From Aureobasidium sp. EXF-3400 (lineage: Eukaryota; Ascomycota; Dothideomycetes; Dothideales; Saccotheciaceae): a stretch of 64,000 bases of DNA. The stretch is from contig SWBL01000078.1 of NCBI GenBank assembly GCA_024195585.1, positions 99,524 to 163,523 on the forward strand. Reading direction: 5' to 3'. Shown one piece after another: positions 45,103-56,992 of the stretch. Position 1 is the stretch's first letter; each line of letters opens with the position of its first letter. A program made the position numbers and the translations under genes. Under the pieces are notes generated by a model, which worked only from the letters and a program-made list of their open reading frames with translations, was not told the origin of the DNA and searched no databases.

Positions 45103-47907
45103 ATGTCATACCGAGCATACCAAGACGATGCCCCTCGCGAGTCGGGCGGCCGTCGTAAGAAGCTGGCCGGTTACCTCAAGGCCGCCAACGAGCTGAGGCA
45201 GACGTATGCATCTCAGTGGTCCCAGTCCAGAGACTTTGCACAAGACAGTGAGGAGCAACCAGGCATCTTCCCCGGTGCCGATGTCGTTCGCAGTGGTGAT
45301 GAGGAAATGATCATCTTCCCCAGCTATGCCACAAAACACATAAGAGCGAAACCCCGTGCCCAACCAGGCACAATCCAGCAAGCCGGTGGTACTGGTCGAG
45401 ATTATCGTGATACTGTAGGGGCAGGAGACGCTGAGTTCTGGAAATCACAATGGGAAGAGTACGAACAAGACAAGGCCATTGTCGACGTCGACGTGCGAGG
45501 CTGGCTATACACTCCACACAAGGGTCAACTAAGTCGCAAACATCGACTCATGGTCGGTCTCGCGAGACAACTCGTCGGTATACAAGCCCCATCAGCCAGA
45601 TCAAGTTCTGCCAACAGCCGAGCCAGCAGTCGCTCATCCAGTCCTGTTGGCGCTCACAGAGACTCGACAACAAAACAAGAAGAGGAGGTCATCCAGAAAC
45701 AAGCCGACGAGATCTTGAAGAAGGGCGAGAAGGAAGCCGAAGTTGCTGGAAGAGGAGGTTTCAGTGAACGCCCGAGTCAATACGCAGAAACCACTCGCTC
45801 TAGGGAACCTTCTCCTGCACCCAGCGCCAGAGAGGGCCCTACCTTTGACGACTTCCTCGCTCCTTCAAGGACAAACACTTCTAGCTCCGATTATATTGAC
45901 CCTGTGCAGAAGCGCTCATCATGGCCCAATCCTGCAAAAATGTCTTCTGAGCAACTCGTCACTGCAAACAACCACCTCATGGCTCGTCTGAGACCTTTCA
46001 TGGCCAATCCATTGGCCAACGCATCTGTCAGCGCTTTCTTTTACAATGACAAAATCTCTCGTCAAAGAACTGTACAGACGAACGCTGCCGGACACTTTCA
46101 CCTACGAGCCGCTCTGGACTTTGTTCCTACTCACGTGCGCATTCTTGCGTCTGAAGATCTGTCTGCTACCGAAGAAGTCAAAGTCGTTCCCGTCAGAGGC
46201 GTCAGTTTGATCAGTGATATCGACGATACCATCAAGCACAGTGCCATTACTAGCGGTGCAAGAGAGATCTTCCGCAACGCTTTCATCCGCGATCTTGGTG
46301 ATTTGACCATTGAAGGCGTCAGACAATGGTATGGCAAACTAGCCGACATGGGTGTACAGATGCATTACGTCTCGAACTCACCCTGGCAACTTTATCCTGT
46401 CATCACTGGTTTCTTCAAAGCTGCAGGCTTACCAGCTGGATCTTTCCATTTGAAGCAGTACAGCGGTATGCTGCAGGGTATCTTTGAACCAGTCGCTGAA
46501 CGCAAGAAAGCTACTTTGGACCGCCTGTTCCGTGATTTTCCCGAACGCAAATTCGTTCTGGTTGGAGACAGTGGTGAGGCAGACTTGGAGGTCTATACTG
46601 ATACTGTCCTGGAATACCCTGGTCGTGTAGTTGCCATTTTCATCCGCGATGTCACATCCAAGCCTGACAAGGGCTTCTTCGATCCATCAATGGGTCCGTT
46701 GAGCAGTGACAAGTCATCTAAAGGTCATCTTCGTAACATGTCAACCGATAGCTTGACTGGAGCCAAGAGACTCAATCGTCCTTCCGACATACAGGACGAT
46801 GATGAGGAGCTTCGCAGAGCAATTGCTGAATCTCTCAAGGATATTGAGCCGGACAGGAAATCCTTGTTCGGTGCAGATGTCGAGCCGACGAAAAGACCCG
46901 CATTACCACCAAGACGCCCTACGGATCCTCCTGCACCACAAGCATCTGCAGTGGACGAAAATCTCATCGACTTTAGTGATGACGAGAGTACTTCACCATT
47001 GTCCAACGAACCTCAGAAGAGAGCCTACAGCACATCACTCACCAGAAGGCCAGCCATCCGCTCTCACACCGAAGGTCCCGCTAAGCGCGCAACTCCTCCA
47101 CCTCCTCCAAAACCGCTCGCGCTGCGTTCACCATCTGGCGAGGGCAAAAATGCAATCTTCCCACCTCCAGCCAAATCTTCGACTCCGCCGCCACCCAAAC
47201 CTCGCAAGCCTAGCACCACTGTTAACACCACCAATGTGCCTTCACCACTATCTCAAGTCATTGAGCCATCTCCAGCAACTTCAGCACCACCACCTTTGCC
47301 AAAGCGCCACTATCTTGCCTCAGCAAAGCAAAAGCTCTCTCCTACAACCGCCTACTTTTCCCCCACCAAACGCAGTCCCACATGGGCATCCGAAAGCAGC
47401 GGCGCCTCAACACTCGGCGAGTCACGAACCTTGACTTCATCAGCAACAACGCGATCAATGGACAATCTACGCGGTCCCCCCACCGCTGCCCCCTCCGCCA
47501 CTCCCTCTCAGCAACCACGACCCAAACCCCCGCCACCCCGCCGCAATCTCTCCCACTACCCAGTAGCCGCGGCCTCATACGCAACCAACCGCCTCAGCGG
47601 CGCCTGGAACGACTCCTCCTTCCACGACCCCTTGGACCCCGAAGGCGGACCCATCCTTTCCAAAAAGGAAGAATTGTGGAAACGACGCTGGGCAAAGGCC
47701 AAATCCATCATGGAGAGAGAAGGCGTGGTACTCAGGACCTGGAGAGTGGGCAATGATGTCATGAATGTTTGCGTTGAGACTGTTAGACAGGAATTAGTCG
47801 AGATGGAGAAGAAAGATCGTCGGGATTTGGAGTTGCAGAAGCTTAGGGATAGAGAAAAGGAAAGTGGACGTGGGAATGGGGGCGGGAGGCAAGGGACTTT
47901 GATTTGA
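45103..47907 (+). CDS. APP1: APP1-type Mg2+-dependent phosphatidate phosphatase
   Basis: 934 aa from the ATG at 45103 (MSYRAYQDDAPRESGGRRKK). The frame stays open without an ATG back to 44746, encoding a strongly basic stretch; a spliced upstream exon there cannot be excluded. APP1 dephosphorylates phosphatidate at actin patches in yeast. The HAD-like catalytic motif is DIDDT (Asp372, Asp374), in SLISDIDDTIKHS; WYGKLADMGVQMHYVSNSPW, LKQYSGMLQGIFEP and FVLVGDSGEADLEVY follow, as in the DUF2183 family. A beta-sandwich-like region (ANASVSAFFYNDK, AAGHFHLRAALDF) precedes it. The C-terminal 350 residues are Pro-rich with many PxxP sites for SH3 partners. Confidence 0.93.
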   Translation: MSYRAYQDDAPRESGGRRKKLAGYLKAANELRQTYASQWSQSRDFAQDSEEQPGIFPGADVVRSGDEEMIIFPSYATKHIRAKPRAQPGTIQQAGGTGRDYRDTVGAGDAEFWKSQWEEYEQDKAIVDVDVRGWLYTPHKGQLSRKHRLMVGLARQLVGIQAPSARSSSANSRASSRSSSPVGAHRDSTTKQEEEVIQKQADEILKKGEKEAEVAGRGGFSERPSQYAETTRSREPSPAPSAREGPTFDDFLAPSRTNTSSSDYIDPVQKRSSWPNPAKMSSEQLVTANNHLMARLRPFMANPLANASVSAFFYNDKISRQRTVQTNAAGHFHLRAALDFVPTHVRILASEDLSATEEVKVVPVRGVSLISDIDDTIKHSAITSGAREIFRNAFIRDLGDLTIEGVRQWYGKLADMGVQMHYVSNSPWQLYPVITGFFKAAGLPAGSFHLKQYSGMLQGIFEPVAERKKATLDRLFRDFPERKFVLVGDSGEADLEVYTDTVLEYPGRVVAIFIRDVTSKPDKGFFDPSMGPLSSDKSSKGHLRNMSTDSLTGAKRLNRPSDIQDDDEELRRAIAESLKDIEPDRKSLFGADVEPTKRPALPPRRPTDPPAPQASAVDENLIDFSDDESTSPLSNEPQKRAYSTSLTRRPAIRSHTEGPAKRATPPPPPKPLALRSPSGEGKNAIFPPPAKSSTPPPPKPRKPSTTVNTTNVPSPLSQVIEPSPATSAPPPLPKRHYLASAKQKLSPTTAYFSPTKRSPTWASESSGASTLGESRTLTSSATTRSMDNLRGPPTAAPSATPSQQPRPKPPPPRRNLSHYPVAAASYATNRLSGAWNDSSFHDPLDPEGGPILSKKEELWKRRWAKAKSIMEREGVVLRTWRVGNDVMNVCVETVRQELVEMEKKDRRDLELQKLRDREKESGRGNGGGRQGTLI

Positions 47908-50291
47908 GGCAAAAGATGGATTTATGAAGTCGAACGATCGCAGCCGAAAGAAGTGAGTGTGTTATTTTTTTGGAGTTCGCAGCGAGTTGCCAATAGCAAC
48001 ATCCTATTTTCTTTGGTGTGGATTTTCTTGGCATGCAAAGCGTGTTTGTACATAAAAAGCTGCTACGATACTTGTATTTTTTCTTTCTTTCTTTTTTTCT
48101 TTCTTTCTCTTTGTTCCAATCCAAATCAACCTAGTATTCCTTCCCTCTCGCACCCAGTTTTCTCGCTGCCCGTGTCCAAAAGTATATAACTTTTGTCATA
48201 CTCCGACCAAAAACACGGAGTAAGGTACACGCTTGCTACGAAAAGGCACAAACCTCATTCAGAGACAAATGCTGTCCAGAGAGAGTCTATATTTTAGTTG
48301 CTTCTTCAGTGGGAAGTCAGTTTCCTATTAGTATAATGCATTGAATGCGTTATATACTCCAAACACGGGAAGGGTTGAGCTTGTTGTTTTTTCCTTCTTT
48401 GACTACTGCTTTGAAGTTGAGCCAATCTAAGAGAAGATGAGGCTGTGGAGAAAGCTATTCGGTATACTGAGTAGAGTGAGTGAGATAGGCATGGTCCCGA
48501 GTATTTTTGAACAACTCTCTTGGAGATGATGTTATCCTTGGCTCCAGTATTGTGGATTTCTTCCACTCAATCGGTGCCCTCTATACCCATGTTGGGAAAT
48601 CTTCAATCTTTGAAACAGCATTCTGACCCACCTCGCGGATCTCGGGATGAGAGCCTCAGCAGCAGTGACCTAATGGGGTTTGTCTTCATCGGACTCGCAC
48701 AGGTCGATGATCTCCATCTTCTTGTTCTACAGTGAAAGTTAGTCTGTGCGAGGGGTAATTTTATACACTCGTCCCGAGATGAGTTGAGGAAGTGAGAAAC
48801 TTTCGATGAGTTGGCTGTTTGGCAGTGTTGCTGGGAAGGTGAGATAGGAACGGAAACGGAAACGGAAACAGAAACAGAAACAGAAACGCACTTGTTTGCA
48901 AGGAGGAGTTTGTGCACAATTATGAAGTTTGTTGATGCTGTCTAATAGGGCTTCTTGATGTGGTATCTCTGCGGATGTATTCCTCAACTAGAGTAGAGAA
49001 AAGGCAAGAATATCGTCGTGTGCAGATCTGGAAGTTTAGATGGACATGTTGGAGAGTATGCAAAGTCACGTCTGACATGTCATGGCACATGATGACACCC
49101 AACACGAAGGTATGCGGTTCAACAGCAGCCTCAACAATCCATCTTTATGATCCAAGAAGAAAGGATGACATTTTTTCACCTACTTAAATTCCAAAACCAG
49201 CAAGTTATTGACTTACACACTAAAACCCCTTGGATTCCTCTTCAATGCCGTGGTTTAGGTGATCAAGCACTTGGATGGTCACTGGTTCCACGGACGTCGA
49301 TTCTTGTCTACCAGTCTGGTGAATATGCTTCGCCGCTGTCGGCCCCAGCTGGCGGAGAAGTATGTTCGATCATTGGGATGAGCGGATTGGAGAACTGAAT
49401 AGCAGTGTCTGTGGGCTTCGGGATAGGCAGGCGCAAGGGGCTGGATGCGTCCCCTAACTTTGTGGTTTACATACCCAGCTTTCGACTTTGCACTCGTGGT
49501 ATTGGTCCCAAAGTCTCCACTTCCCAATAGTTCAGCAATCGAGATAGGAAACTGCAGATGGTGCTCCATAGTCTGTGGTCTGGGCTTGCGTCGGGTTTGT
49601 CGTTTGTTGATGACAAAGAACAATCCCAAGATCAAAGATTCTGATTACTACGAATGGGTACTAGTGGCTGGCAAGGTCAGAGATTGGGTGGGACAAGTAG
49701 TTATGTGCTGACTGGATTCACTGGAAGTGGTGCAGCAAAAGACACATGCCCTTTTGGGAAGTCACGGATGGCCAGGAGAAAGAGACGCCACATGTTTAGT
49801 GTCCCCTCTCCACAACACAATCGACCACACGATCCAAAGAATCAAAAAAGAAAAAACTGAGAAGATCGACACAGTCAAGACAGTCAGCAAGAATCTGTCA
49901 AACCAGGAGAAGTCTGGCAAGATCAACCTGGTCAAGCCCATCGGTAAGAGACTAGCAAAGCAGGGAGTCGAAGAGGTCAGTATCGCATCTGTCGTCAGCC
50001 AGTGTTTCTGATGGAAACAGGTTCGCTGGGTAGAGTTTTGGATACAGACATGAAGAACTTTTGCCGCTCCTTCTCTGTGAGAAGATTTTCGTTGTCCTCG
50101 AGCGGGCCATGTTCACATAGGAGGACTCAGAGTGTTTCAAGTCATTGCTATCGCCGGTTTTGCTACTTTGCTCGGTGTCGGTCACTCGAGGCTCAATGTT
50201 GCCATGTTGGAGAGGAAAGTAGATAGATATCTGGTGAGCAGCCCTGACATCTGCCTATGCTTGGCCTCGTCTGGCATGTGGTGGCGCATTT
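47908..50291. other. 2.4-kb gap without a supported gene
   Basis: The APP1-type 3' flank (with a TTTC microsatellite near 48083-48112) is followed by about 2 kb of short, domain-less frames. It includes a hexanucleotide repeat at 48849-48888. A non-coding RNA cannot be ruled out. Confidence 0.45.
48849..48888. repeat. Hexanucleotide tandem repeat
   Basis: About six and a half copies of a 6-bp unit, first as cggaaa and then as cagaaa, so the array shows an internal switch of one base. Confidence 0.9.
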
Positions 50292-51437
50292 TCACACTAA
50301 CACGAGGTTTGCGGTTGTGTGGGAGAGTTGGTGGGTTGTCCTGGTGGTCGAAGAAAAGGGGAACCACTCGTGCATGTGGCTGAAGTCCGAGGGCAGCGGG
50401 TTGTTGCGCTGGACAGCGAACCCCATGTCCAGTTCTTCTCGAACATTGTAGCCGAGGCGATCAAGCACTCTGACGATATCATCGTGCTCAACTCTTCTCA
50501 GCTGGTCTGGCAGAGCATCTTTCGTCGCGATGGGGCTTAGATGGCGAAGAAGAGGGAGGTTGGCGAACTGGATGATGTGCTGATCAAACCTGGCAACTTC
50601 AACTGCGTTAGCCAATGCATGGCCGAGAAGGTCAATGGTTTCATCGCGACAAAGGACACCAAGGGTGTCGTCGAGCTCGGGCTTCTCATGTCCGCGGATG
50701 AAAATCTGACCGTCATACCACCAGACAAAGAAGTCGAGATGGTCGGCGGCCCTGAACCCAGGAGGAAATTGGTTGTAGTAGGCGCCGTAAAAGGCGCAGG
50801 CATGAGCGATCACTTCTCGCGAGATGTCAGTCTCTTATGTTGCGTTGAAATTATTCATGATGGCAACAGCAGTAGCTGGGCGGAACTGGTTGGCAGGCAA
50901 GGCAGGGAGTTCACGGTCTTGGTATATGTTGTTGGTTTTGGCAATGCGCAGAGCGACTTTCCAAGCTCCTTGATGGCGAGCTACCATGACCGCCTCGGCA
51001 GTCGAAATGACTTCTCGTTGTTCGAGAGTGCAAAGTGCATTTGACTGCTCACGCTTTCGGTGAGCTTTTCTTCTTTCGATGTCGAGGTAGAACGACTCCT
51101 TGAAGTCGATTGCCGAATCAGCAAGCATGACTGATCTGCTGTCGCGGTAGGTATAGTTCAGACTGTTGTCGCAAAGAAGGTAGGCGATGTCGCCAGGAAG
51201 GCGCGGCGCATTTTCATGGGTGCAGCCAATGATCACGCCAACATGCTGGAGTCTTCTGAACCTATCTTTCTTGTCGACAGCCAGGTTGGCCTGCTTCAGA
51301 CGATCTCTGGCCGCGTCGTCAAGGAGGACATTCGCCCTACCACCGCCTCTGCGTTGGCGCTGTAAGCGCTCGTATCTGGCCTGGCGATGGGCCTCGGTGA
51401 CTCTCCTGTCAAGGTCGATGTGGTTGACAAGTACCAT
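50292..51437 (-). pseudogene. Hypothetical ORF interrupted by an in-frame TAA
   Basis: From the ATG at 51437 a basic protein of 200 codons runs to a TAA at 50837-50835. The same frame then stays open for another 180 codons to 50292 with protein-like composition (DISREVIAHACAFYGAYYNQ, FRAADHLDFFVWWYDGQIFI, each quoted within limits). The downstream part has no ATG near its beginning. I could not find a canonical intron that both removes the TAA and keeps frame. It could be a recent nonsense mutation, a stop read through, a sequencing error, or two unrelated frames. The N-terminal part (residues 10-60) is Arg/Gln-rich and helical. The family is not recognised. Confidence 0.5.
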
Positions 51438-52746
51438 GTCGGAGATGTTTGAAGTAGCAAGAAAGGGGACGAATGAAGAGCGTCTGGCGATGAAGTGATG
51501 TGCGCAGGAGGTTGGTGGTGCTTGAAGGAGCGAGAAAGGATATCAATTGAAGGTGTATGGCAGTGGGGCGATATCAAAGCTAGAGAGCAAGAGACCTAGA
51601 GTCTTGGGGCACCTCAAAAGAAAGGAAGTTGCAAAAAGAATCCTACCAAGCCGTGGATCGAACCCTCTATCTCTAGCAGCGTAACATATCAGTCTCGGTC
51701 CGCTCGATGTGAGAGAACAATTCACCTCTGCCTCCATCTCTTGATTCCTCTTCCATACCTCGATAAGTGTCTTCTAATCCAGAAGAACTAAAAGAAAAGA
51801 AGGATAGAAGTGCAAAAAAGAAAGGAATGATCTGGAGGCTACCTGGGACCAGTTGCGCCTGACCGGGTTGTTGGTTCGAAACAAGAGAACTCTCAGACCA
51901 CAGGATTTTCCGCTTGCGCCAAAGAACCTGTTTTCCTTTCTGAAATGCAACTCAACTTAGCTTGTATATAAAGCTTGCATGTGAACTTCTGGTGAACCCC
52001 GGTCTGTAGTTGTTTCATTTGTTATGCGCAGACATCACGAACAAACTTATGAACAGTGACATGTCAAACACAGCAACCAGCCGCCCAAAATGCAACAACA
52101 CTTATGCCTTATAATCCAAGTCTCATATCTTCCATCGTGTAGCCTCACAGTCACTTCTATATTTCCTATATACAAAACTCTAACAGAGTAAATATGCTAT
52201 ACAAAGACACAATTGCTTGTAGAAGCAGAAATGTATTTACAGAGAGCGTATGAGATATGTTACTCTCAGTGGACACTGTCTTGTTTCGTGATTGTACTGT
52301 GAGTGCATGCAGGTAGATACGTTGTGATATAGCATATGAGAAGAATGAGACGGGGCATAAAGCTCGTAACTTCCACCGTACTCCCAGTATAGCGAAGGTT
52401 AGAAGGTACATTACTAAAAGGCACAGTGGTATCTCAAAGCAGAGACATGACCACAGAGAGCAGATGAGACAAAAACCCTAAACCCTCTCAGTGGGGGTTG
52501 TTGTATTGCTTGGATGTATTGTGCATATTCAGAAGAATGAATTCGAGAATGAACACGTGGGAGGAAAAGATACACAGTACGACATGCAATGGTTTTCAAT
52601 TCATGGATACAATAAAGTCTGTTCCTCTCTGAAAACAGACCTCCCTATGGTGTAATCGTGCAGCTCAAATGGAGGCATGATCTTTCGGCCACGCTGAGCT
52701 CAATGAAGGCATGACGTTTCCGCCACTTGAGATATCCTGCCTCGCC
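51438..52746. other. 1.3-kb gap without a supported gene
   Basis: Only short frames. A B-box-like sequence (ggttcgatcc on the minus strand near 51655) is present without a foldable tRNA around it. Confidence 0.45.
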
Positions 52747-53510
52747 CTACGACAACCTCTGTCCAGAGAATCTCTGCACCATATCCCAAGTCTCACGCTT
52801 GTGAGTACGCTTTGCATCTCTTCTCTGTCTGGCTGGCCCCAATCGGTGCTTTGCTTTGACTTCGGCGCGTTGATGTTCGTCGTGACAGTGGTTGCAAATG
52901 TATGTGTCGCACTTGCGGCAGTGGAAGACCCAAGACCACCAGACACGGCACCTATCTCCAGATCTGCCGTCCTCACAGAGAATGACGCCTTCCTCGCCGA
53001 AGAGATTGTTGTAATAGACCTTTCCAGGTGGTCGGACCATCTGACCACGGAAATCTCGCCATGGAGCGGTGTGCTTGCACTAACGAAGGCTCGTTAGTAA
53101 GGTACGGGAAGCTGTAGGGACAAGCTGGAACATTACCTCGAGGTTGCTGTCTTGAACGGTCCAGCCAGGGTTTAATCTGGTACCATCGCGAGCAAAGAAG
53201 CGGTTGTCGATGATGGCTTGTCTGACAACATAGTTGTTGTTGTTTTCAGAGTGGGGCAAGGCGGCGAGGGCAAGGTTCTGGCGGCTGACAAAGGGGACAG
53301 CAACCGGTCTGGCAGCACTCTCATTGCAAGACCTTTCGGCCTCGCTGTGAGTGCTGCCAGATTGTGCGCCAGCGGCAAGACGTGACAGGCGCACTCCCTC
53401 CTGAACAGCACCGTTAGCGAGACACTGCAATGTTTGATAGAGGTACTCACATCATCATCGTCGTCGTCATCGTCGACGCGAGCAAGTCTTGCTTTGATGA
53501 GATTCGACAT
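52747..53510 (-). CDS. Cys/His-rich zinc-domain protein, paralogue A
   Basis: Join 53451-53510, 53137-53400, 52747-53079, 218 aa; both introns are phase 0. Exon 1 is MSNLIKARLARV followed by eight Asp. Exon 2 is a Ser/Ala-rich linker ending RDGTRLNPGWTVQDSNLE. Exon 3 starts exactly with the first metal ligand and has Cys109, His111, Cys143, Cys152, His161-Cys162, Cys165, Cys170 and Cys173, enough for two zinc ions in a RING- or treble-clef-like arrangement. A basic tail rich in Lys/Arg follows (AKHRLGPARQRRDAKRTHKR, 20 residues). I do not recognise the family. The same exon layout and motif recur in paralogue B and, in the last exon, in paralogue C. Confidence 0.75.
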
Positions 53511-53898
53511 GGTGGATGGTGATGATGAAGATTGGGTAGAAGGTGGAAGTGGAGGTGGAAAAATCACCGGCGAAGTGAAGTCACGAGTATCAAGCATGGC
53601 ATGTGAACGAAAGGTTGACCGAACGATCGGCGGAAAGATAACTTCTCACTCGAGAAAAAGAAGACTACAGAGTAACATAAAAGAAAGCACTCAAGATGAC
53701 GGAACAGAACAAACGATGGCGCGATTATCATGAGATTTGATGTACGAAAGAGTTGAAAGTGAAATGAAGATGCATTATCACTACAGATACTGATTGAACC
53801 ACAAGCGAAGAGTAACGCTGCTGCTGGTCGGTATGTTTACCAGGCCTTGCGACCTGGTCTGGTGCAATACTCGCGATCTTCTCATGCTGACTATAGGC

Positions 53899-54716
53899 TC
53901 AGGCTGCTGCTCCAAACTTGGCAGCACGAGCTGCCCTTCTCTTCAATGTGGAAGGTCTCTCGCGATGTTTTGCATTGACCTTTTTGGGGTCCTGATGCAG
54001 CTTGCAGCATGCACTACAGTAGAGAATGTCACATTGATGACAGTGCAGGAGGTTGCGGTGCCAGAGGCGGCACTCGGACGAACGTCCGCCTTCGCAGAGG
54101 AGAACACCAGGTCTGCCGAACATCTTGACGTGCGAGACACAAGTTGGAGGCTCGACGGCCACTCCGCTGCGGCCTCTGCCGAGACCGGTGTGAGTGCACT
54201 GCTTGAACATTAGCTCGATTGTCATAATGCCAGCATGACATGACACAAACTTACGACGAGGTTGCTGTCATGGGGGTCCCAATCAGGTTGGAGTCTGCTC
54301 CAGTCCCGGACATGATAGAAACCACGCGTGATTGCCTTTCTGACTTCATGGATGTCTTGAACGTTGTTCGCATTGGTGAGAGATGCGAGGGCCATGTCGT
54401 GATGGCTCATGGATGCAGATGAGACAGGAGCGGGAGTCACTGAATTAAGGGCGGTTGAGTGAACATCACTGGAAGTGCCAGACGAGGCACTGCCAGCCCT
54501 TTCGGGCTGGCCATGAAGTGATTCAGAAGAGCGAGCAGTGACCGGAGGAGGGGTCAATGGACGAGGTGAAGAAGAGCGTGACAGGCGAACTCCTCCCTAG
54601 GCAGCAAGGTCAGCAAAGCACCATGATTGATGTAGGGCAAGGCTCACATCGTCGTCGTCATCATCATCATTGACGAGAGAGAGTCTTGCAATACCTGCGA
54701 CGATGGGGTCCGACAT
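53899..54716 (-). CDS. Cys/His-rich zinc-domain protein, paralogue B
   Basis: Join 54648-54716, 54255-54596, 53899-54198, 236 aa, again with two phase-0 introns. Exon 1 is MSDPIVAGIARLSLVN plus seven Asp. Exon 2 is Ser/Pro-rich and ends RDWSRLQPDWDPHDSNLV, clearly related to paralogue A. Exon 3 opens with the ligand pair Cys138-x-His140, then Cys172 (GVLLCEGGRS), Cys180, His189-Cys190, Cys193, Cys198 and Cys201, and a basic tail (AKHRERPSTLKRRAARAAK). It lies 388 bp upstream of paralogue A on the same strand, so the pair is a tandem duplication. Function unknown; a nucleic-acid or protein-binding zinc module is the simplest reading. Confidence 0.75.
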
Positions 54717-56126
54717 GGTGGTGGTGGACGGGTTGGAGGTGGGAGAGAGAAGCAGAAAGGAGAGGTGAGTGCGCTTCTTATTGACGCGTCTCGAGAGTCG
54801 CAAAGTTGGAAGGCACAACCACTCACTGCTAGGCTTGGCTGTGTTTACTCGCACCTACCTCGCTTTGACAGTCCGCAGCACAATAGGAGCTTCTGTCTTC
54901 TTCCTCCCCTTTCCCCGACATCAAACAAATGTTTTGCACTCCATCACAATGAACTCATGTAATCAGAGCAACCCCTTGAGATCCTATGATTAGACCTTTG
55001 GGTCTAGTGCCGTGCTCAGCGCAGGCACTGGTTATGCTCGATTGCTTCTCTGTTGACTCATACCTAGGTATATCTTCAGTCATGATCATCAATTCATTGT
55101 GAGTACACTTCTTCGTGTTGACCTGGACATATCTTTTTGTTCATCTCTTGCTCCAAAGGAAATGTAAGGAGAGGTATTCCGCCAGTTCTGGAACAGCTTC
55201 AGTGGTCATCCAAGTCGTTATGTTAGTCCCGACTCATATGGTTGCTTGGTCAGTAGCCCAGGAGGAAGGTTTCAGCAGCTGAGGTTGGCGATAGGTAGCT
55301 ACATCTGGGGTAGGCGGTGAGCGATTCTGCCACTTTCGAATTAATAGTGACCCTGTTCCAAAATCTTTCCTTCCAACTACATCCTCTACATCTAGATCCA
55401 AGTTGTTGTTTGATACGATAGCCTCAGTTGACTGTCCTATTTGAGCGGCCACCGACTCATTGGTATTGCTCCTGGTAATACTCATCCCGTTCCTTTCACG
55501 TTTTTCGTTGCACGATTTGAGCAGAAGCAAACAGACAGCTTGCTGATCGCCCATAGATATCGTCCGGTTTGAAGTAGAGCTTCAACGAGGTGAATATATG
55601 GTTTTCAGATGCACCTCGCACAAGACTCAATGGACAAAGACTTCTGCTTTTGCCGCTGTTCTACGCTGCTGTATTATCTGACTCTTACCATGATTCTACC
55701 GCCCCTATCCGGAAGAGCGTCTATTGCATTTGACCATAAGTTTCTAAAGCAATAGAGCTCAGCACAACGACGTCGACATCGTATGAGAGGTAACGAGAGG
55801 TAGCAATCAGTAGTCGCAGCTCGCATAGACCAGAATCATTCGCAAAAAACGACCGTCACGACAACATCCACTTCTACACAAAGCCAATTACAAAGAGTCG
55901 CGCCTCTTGGTTCTTCGTTACCTTTCCGCCGTGTGTGAGCTTTAGCAACAGGTCTTTCGATGTGTTGGAATCTTGCAGAAGCAAACGAACCTGCCAGGTC
56001 GGGTGTTTAGTCGCTTTCACACATCGCTTCCAATTTTCCGGCGGTCCCACAGGCGCACTTCAAAAAGCGCTCTCAAGCAGAAATCGTCCTTCTTTTCTGA
56101 ACATCGCGTCCCGCACTGTACGCGCC
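54717..56126. other. 1.4-kb gap between zinc-domain genes B and C
   Basis: The two genes are divergent, so both promoters lie here. A 106-codon minus-strand frame at 55234-55554 has no recognisable domain and may or may not be a gene. Confidence 0.45.
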
Positions 56127-56992
56127 ATGGATCCTGACGACGGTCATCCAGAGCGTCCTGTGGCTCCTCAAGTACAAGTCTACAGCCACGTCGGCGGGAC
56201 CATCTTCGTCGAAGTCACCCGTAGGTTTCCCTTCTCTCAATTCCCAAGACAAGAATACAGAGCTTACCTCCGCCCAGACATCGCGTCTAGAAGAACTCGA
56301 GAGAGAGCACGAGGCTCAGAAGCAAGCTCTCTCAGAATCACAGACAGAGCTGCAAGCCTGGAAGGACTTCCACGCCGATGGACCCGGTCCCTGGACGGTA
56401 AGAAGTTGTCCGCTACGATTATTTTTGGTCTAATAGTCGATTTTAGGAGTACGAGTTCCAAGCGTATCTCAAGTACCCCTCGAGCCGTCGTGCCCCTTCT
56501 CCTCAAACCAACTACGATGAGAGCGTCGTCTCTCAATGGGAAGGCGGCGAAAACATCCACGACCTTCTCAACGTCCAGAGGCTCAAGCGTGAAGGTGAAA
56601 CTCACAACAGACCTGTCGTAGTGACTCAAGACGAGATTGACCTGCGCACGAGAGGTCAGGCTACTCAGGTAAGCCGTTTCATGACTGTGTCCAAGTCTTA
56701 CAGTCAGCTAACTTTCGTCCAGTGCAACCACTTGCCTCCTTGGACCGACGTCAACGGCAACCCTGTAGAGAGACCCGAGCGTGTTACCTACCAAGACAAG
56801 TTCGACAAGCCAGGCCTGCTCACCTGCGAAGATTGCCGTGGTTGGTTCTGTCGCTACCAATGGCCATCCATGTTCCACTGCCTCAAGTGCGATACCTACT
56901 TCTGTCGTCCTTGCGGCAGCGACCCCGGTATTCGCAGACCCAAGTGGATCGTTGAGCTTGAGCAACAGTATGAGGCTACACACGAGAAGTAG
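56127..56992 (+). CDS. Cys/His-rich zinc-domain protein, paralogue C
   Basis: Join 56127-56220, 56291-56397, 56447-56668, 56723-56992, 230 aa. The first part is different from A and B: no Asp run, but a coiled coil (ELEREHEAQKQALSESQTEL, 20 residues) and a middle segment. The last exon begins, after a phase-0 intron, with Cys142-x-His144 and continues Cys176 (GLLTCEDCRG), Cys179, Cys184, His193-Cys194, Cys197, Cys202 and Cys205. The core FHCLKCDTYFC closely matches FHCRKCDTYIC of paralogue A. It has one extra cysteine (Cys179) where A and B have Gly, and a short acidic tail in place of the basic one. Function unknown. Confidence 0.78.

Noticed and set aside
51640..51720. Possible minus-strand tRNA (ggttcgatcc B-box)
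   Set aside because: The bases around the B-box do not form a T stem, and no acceptor pairing was found.
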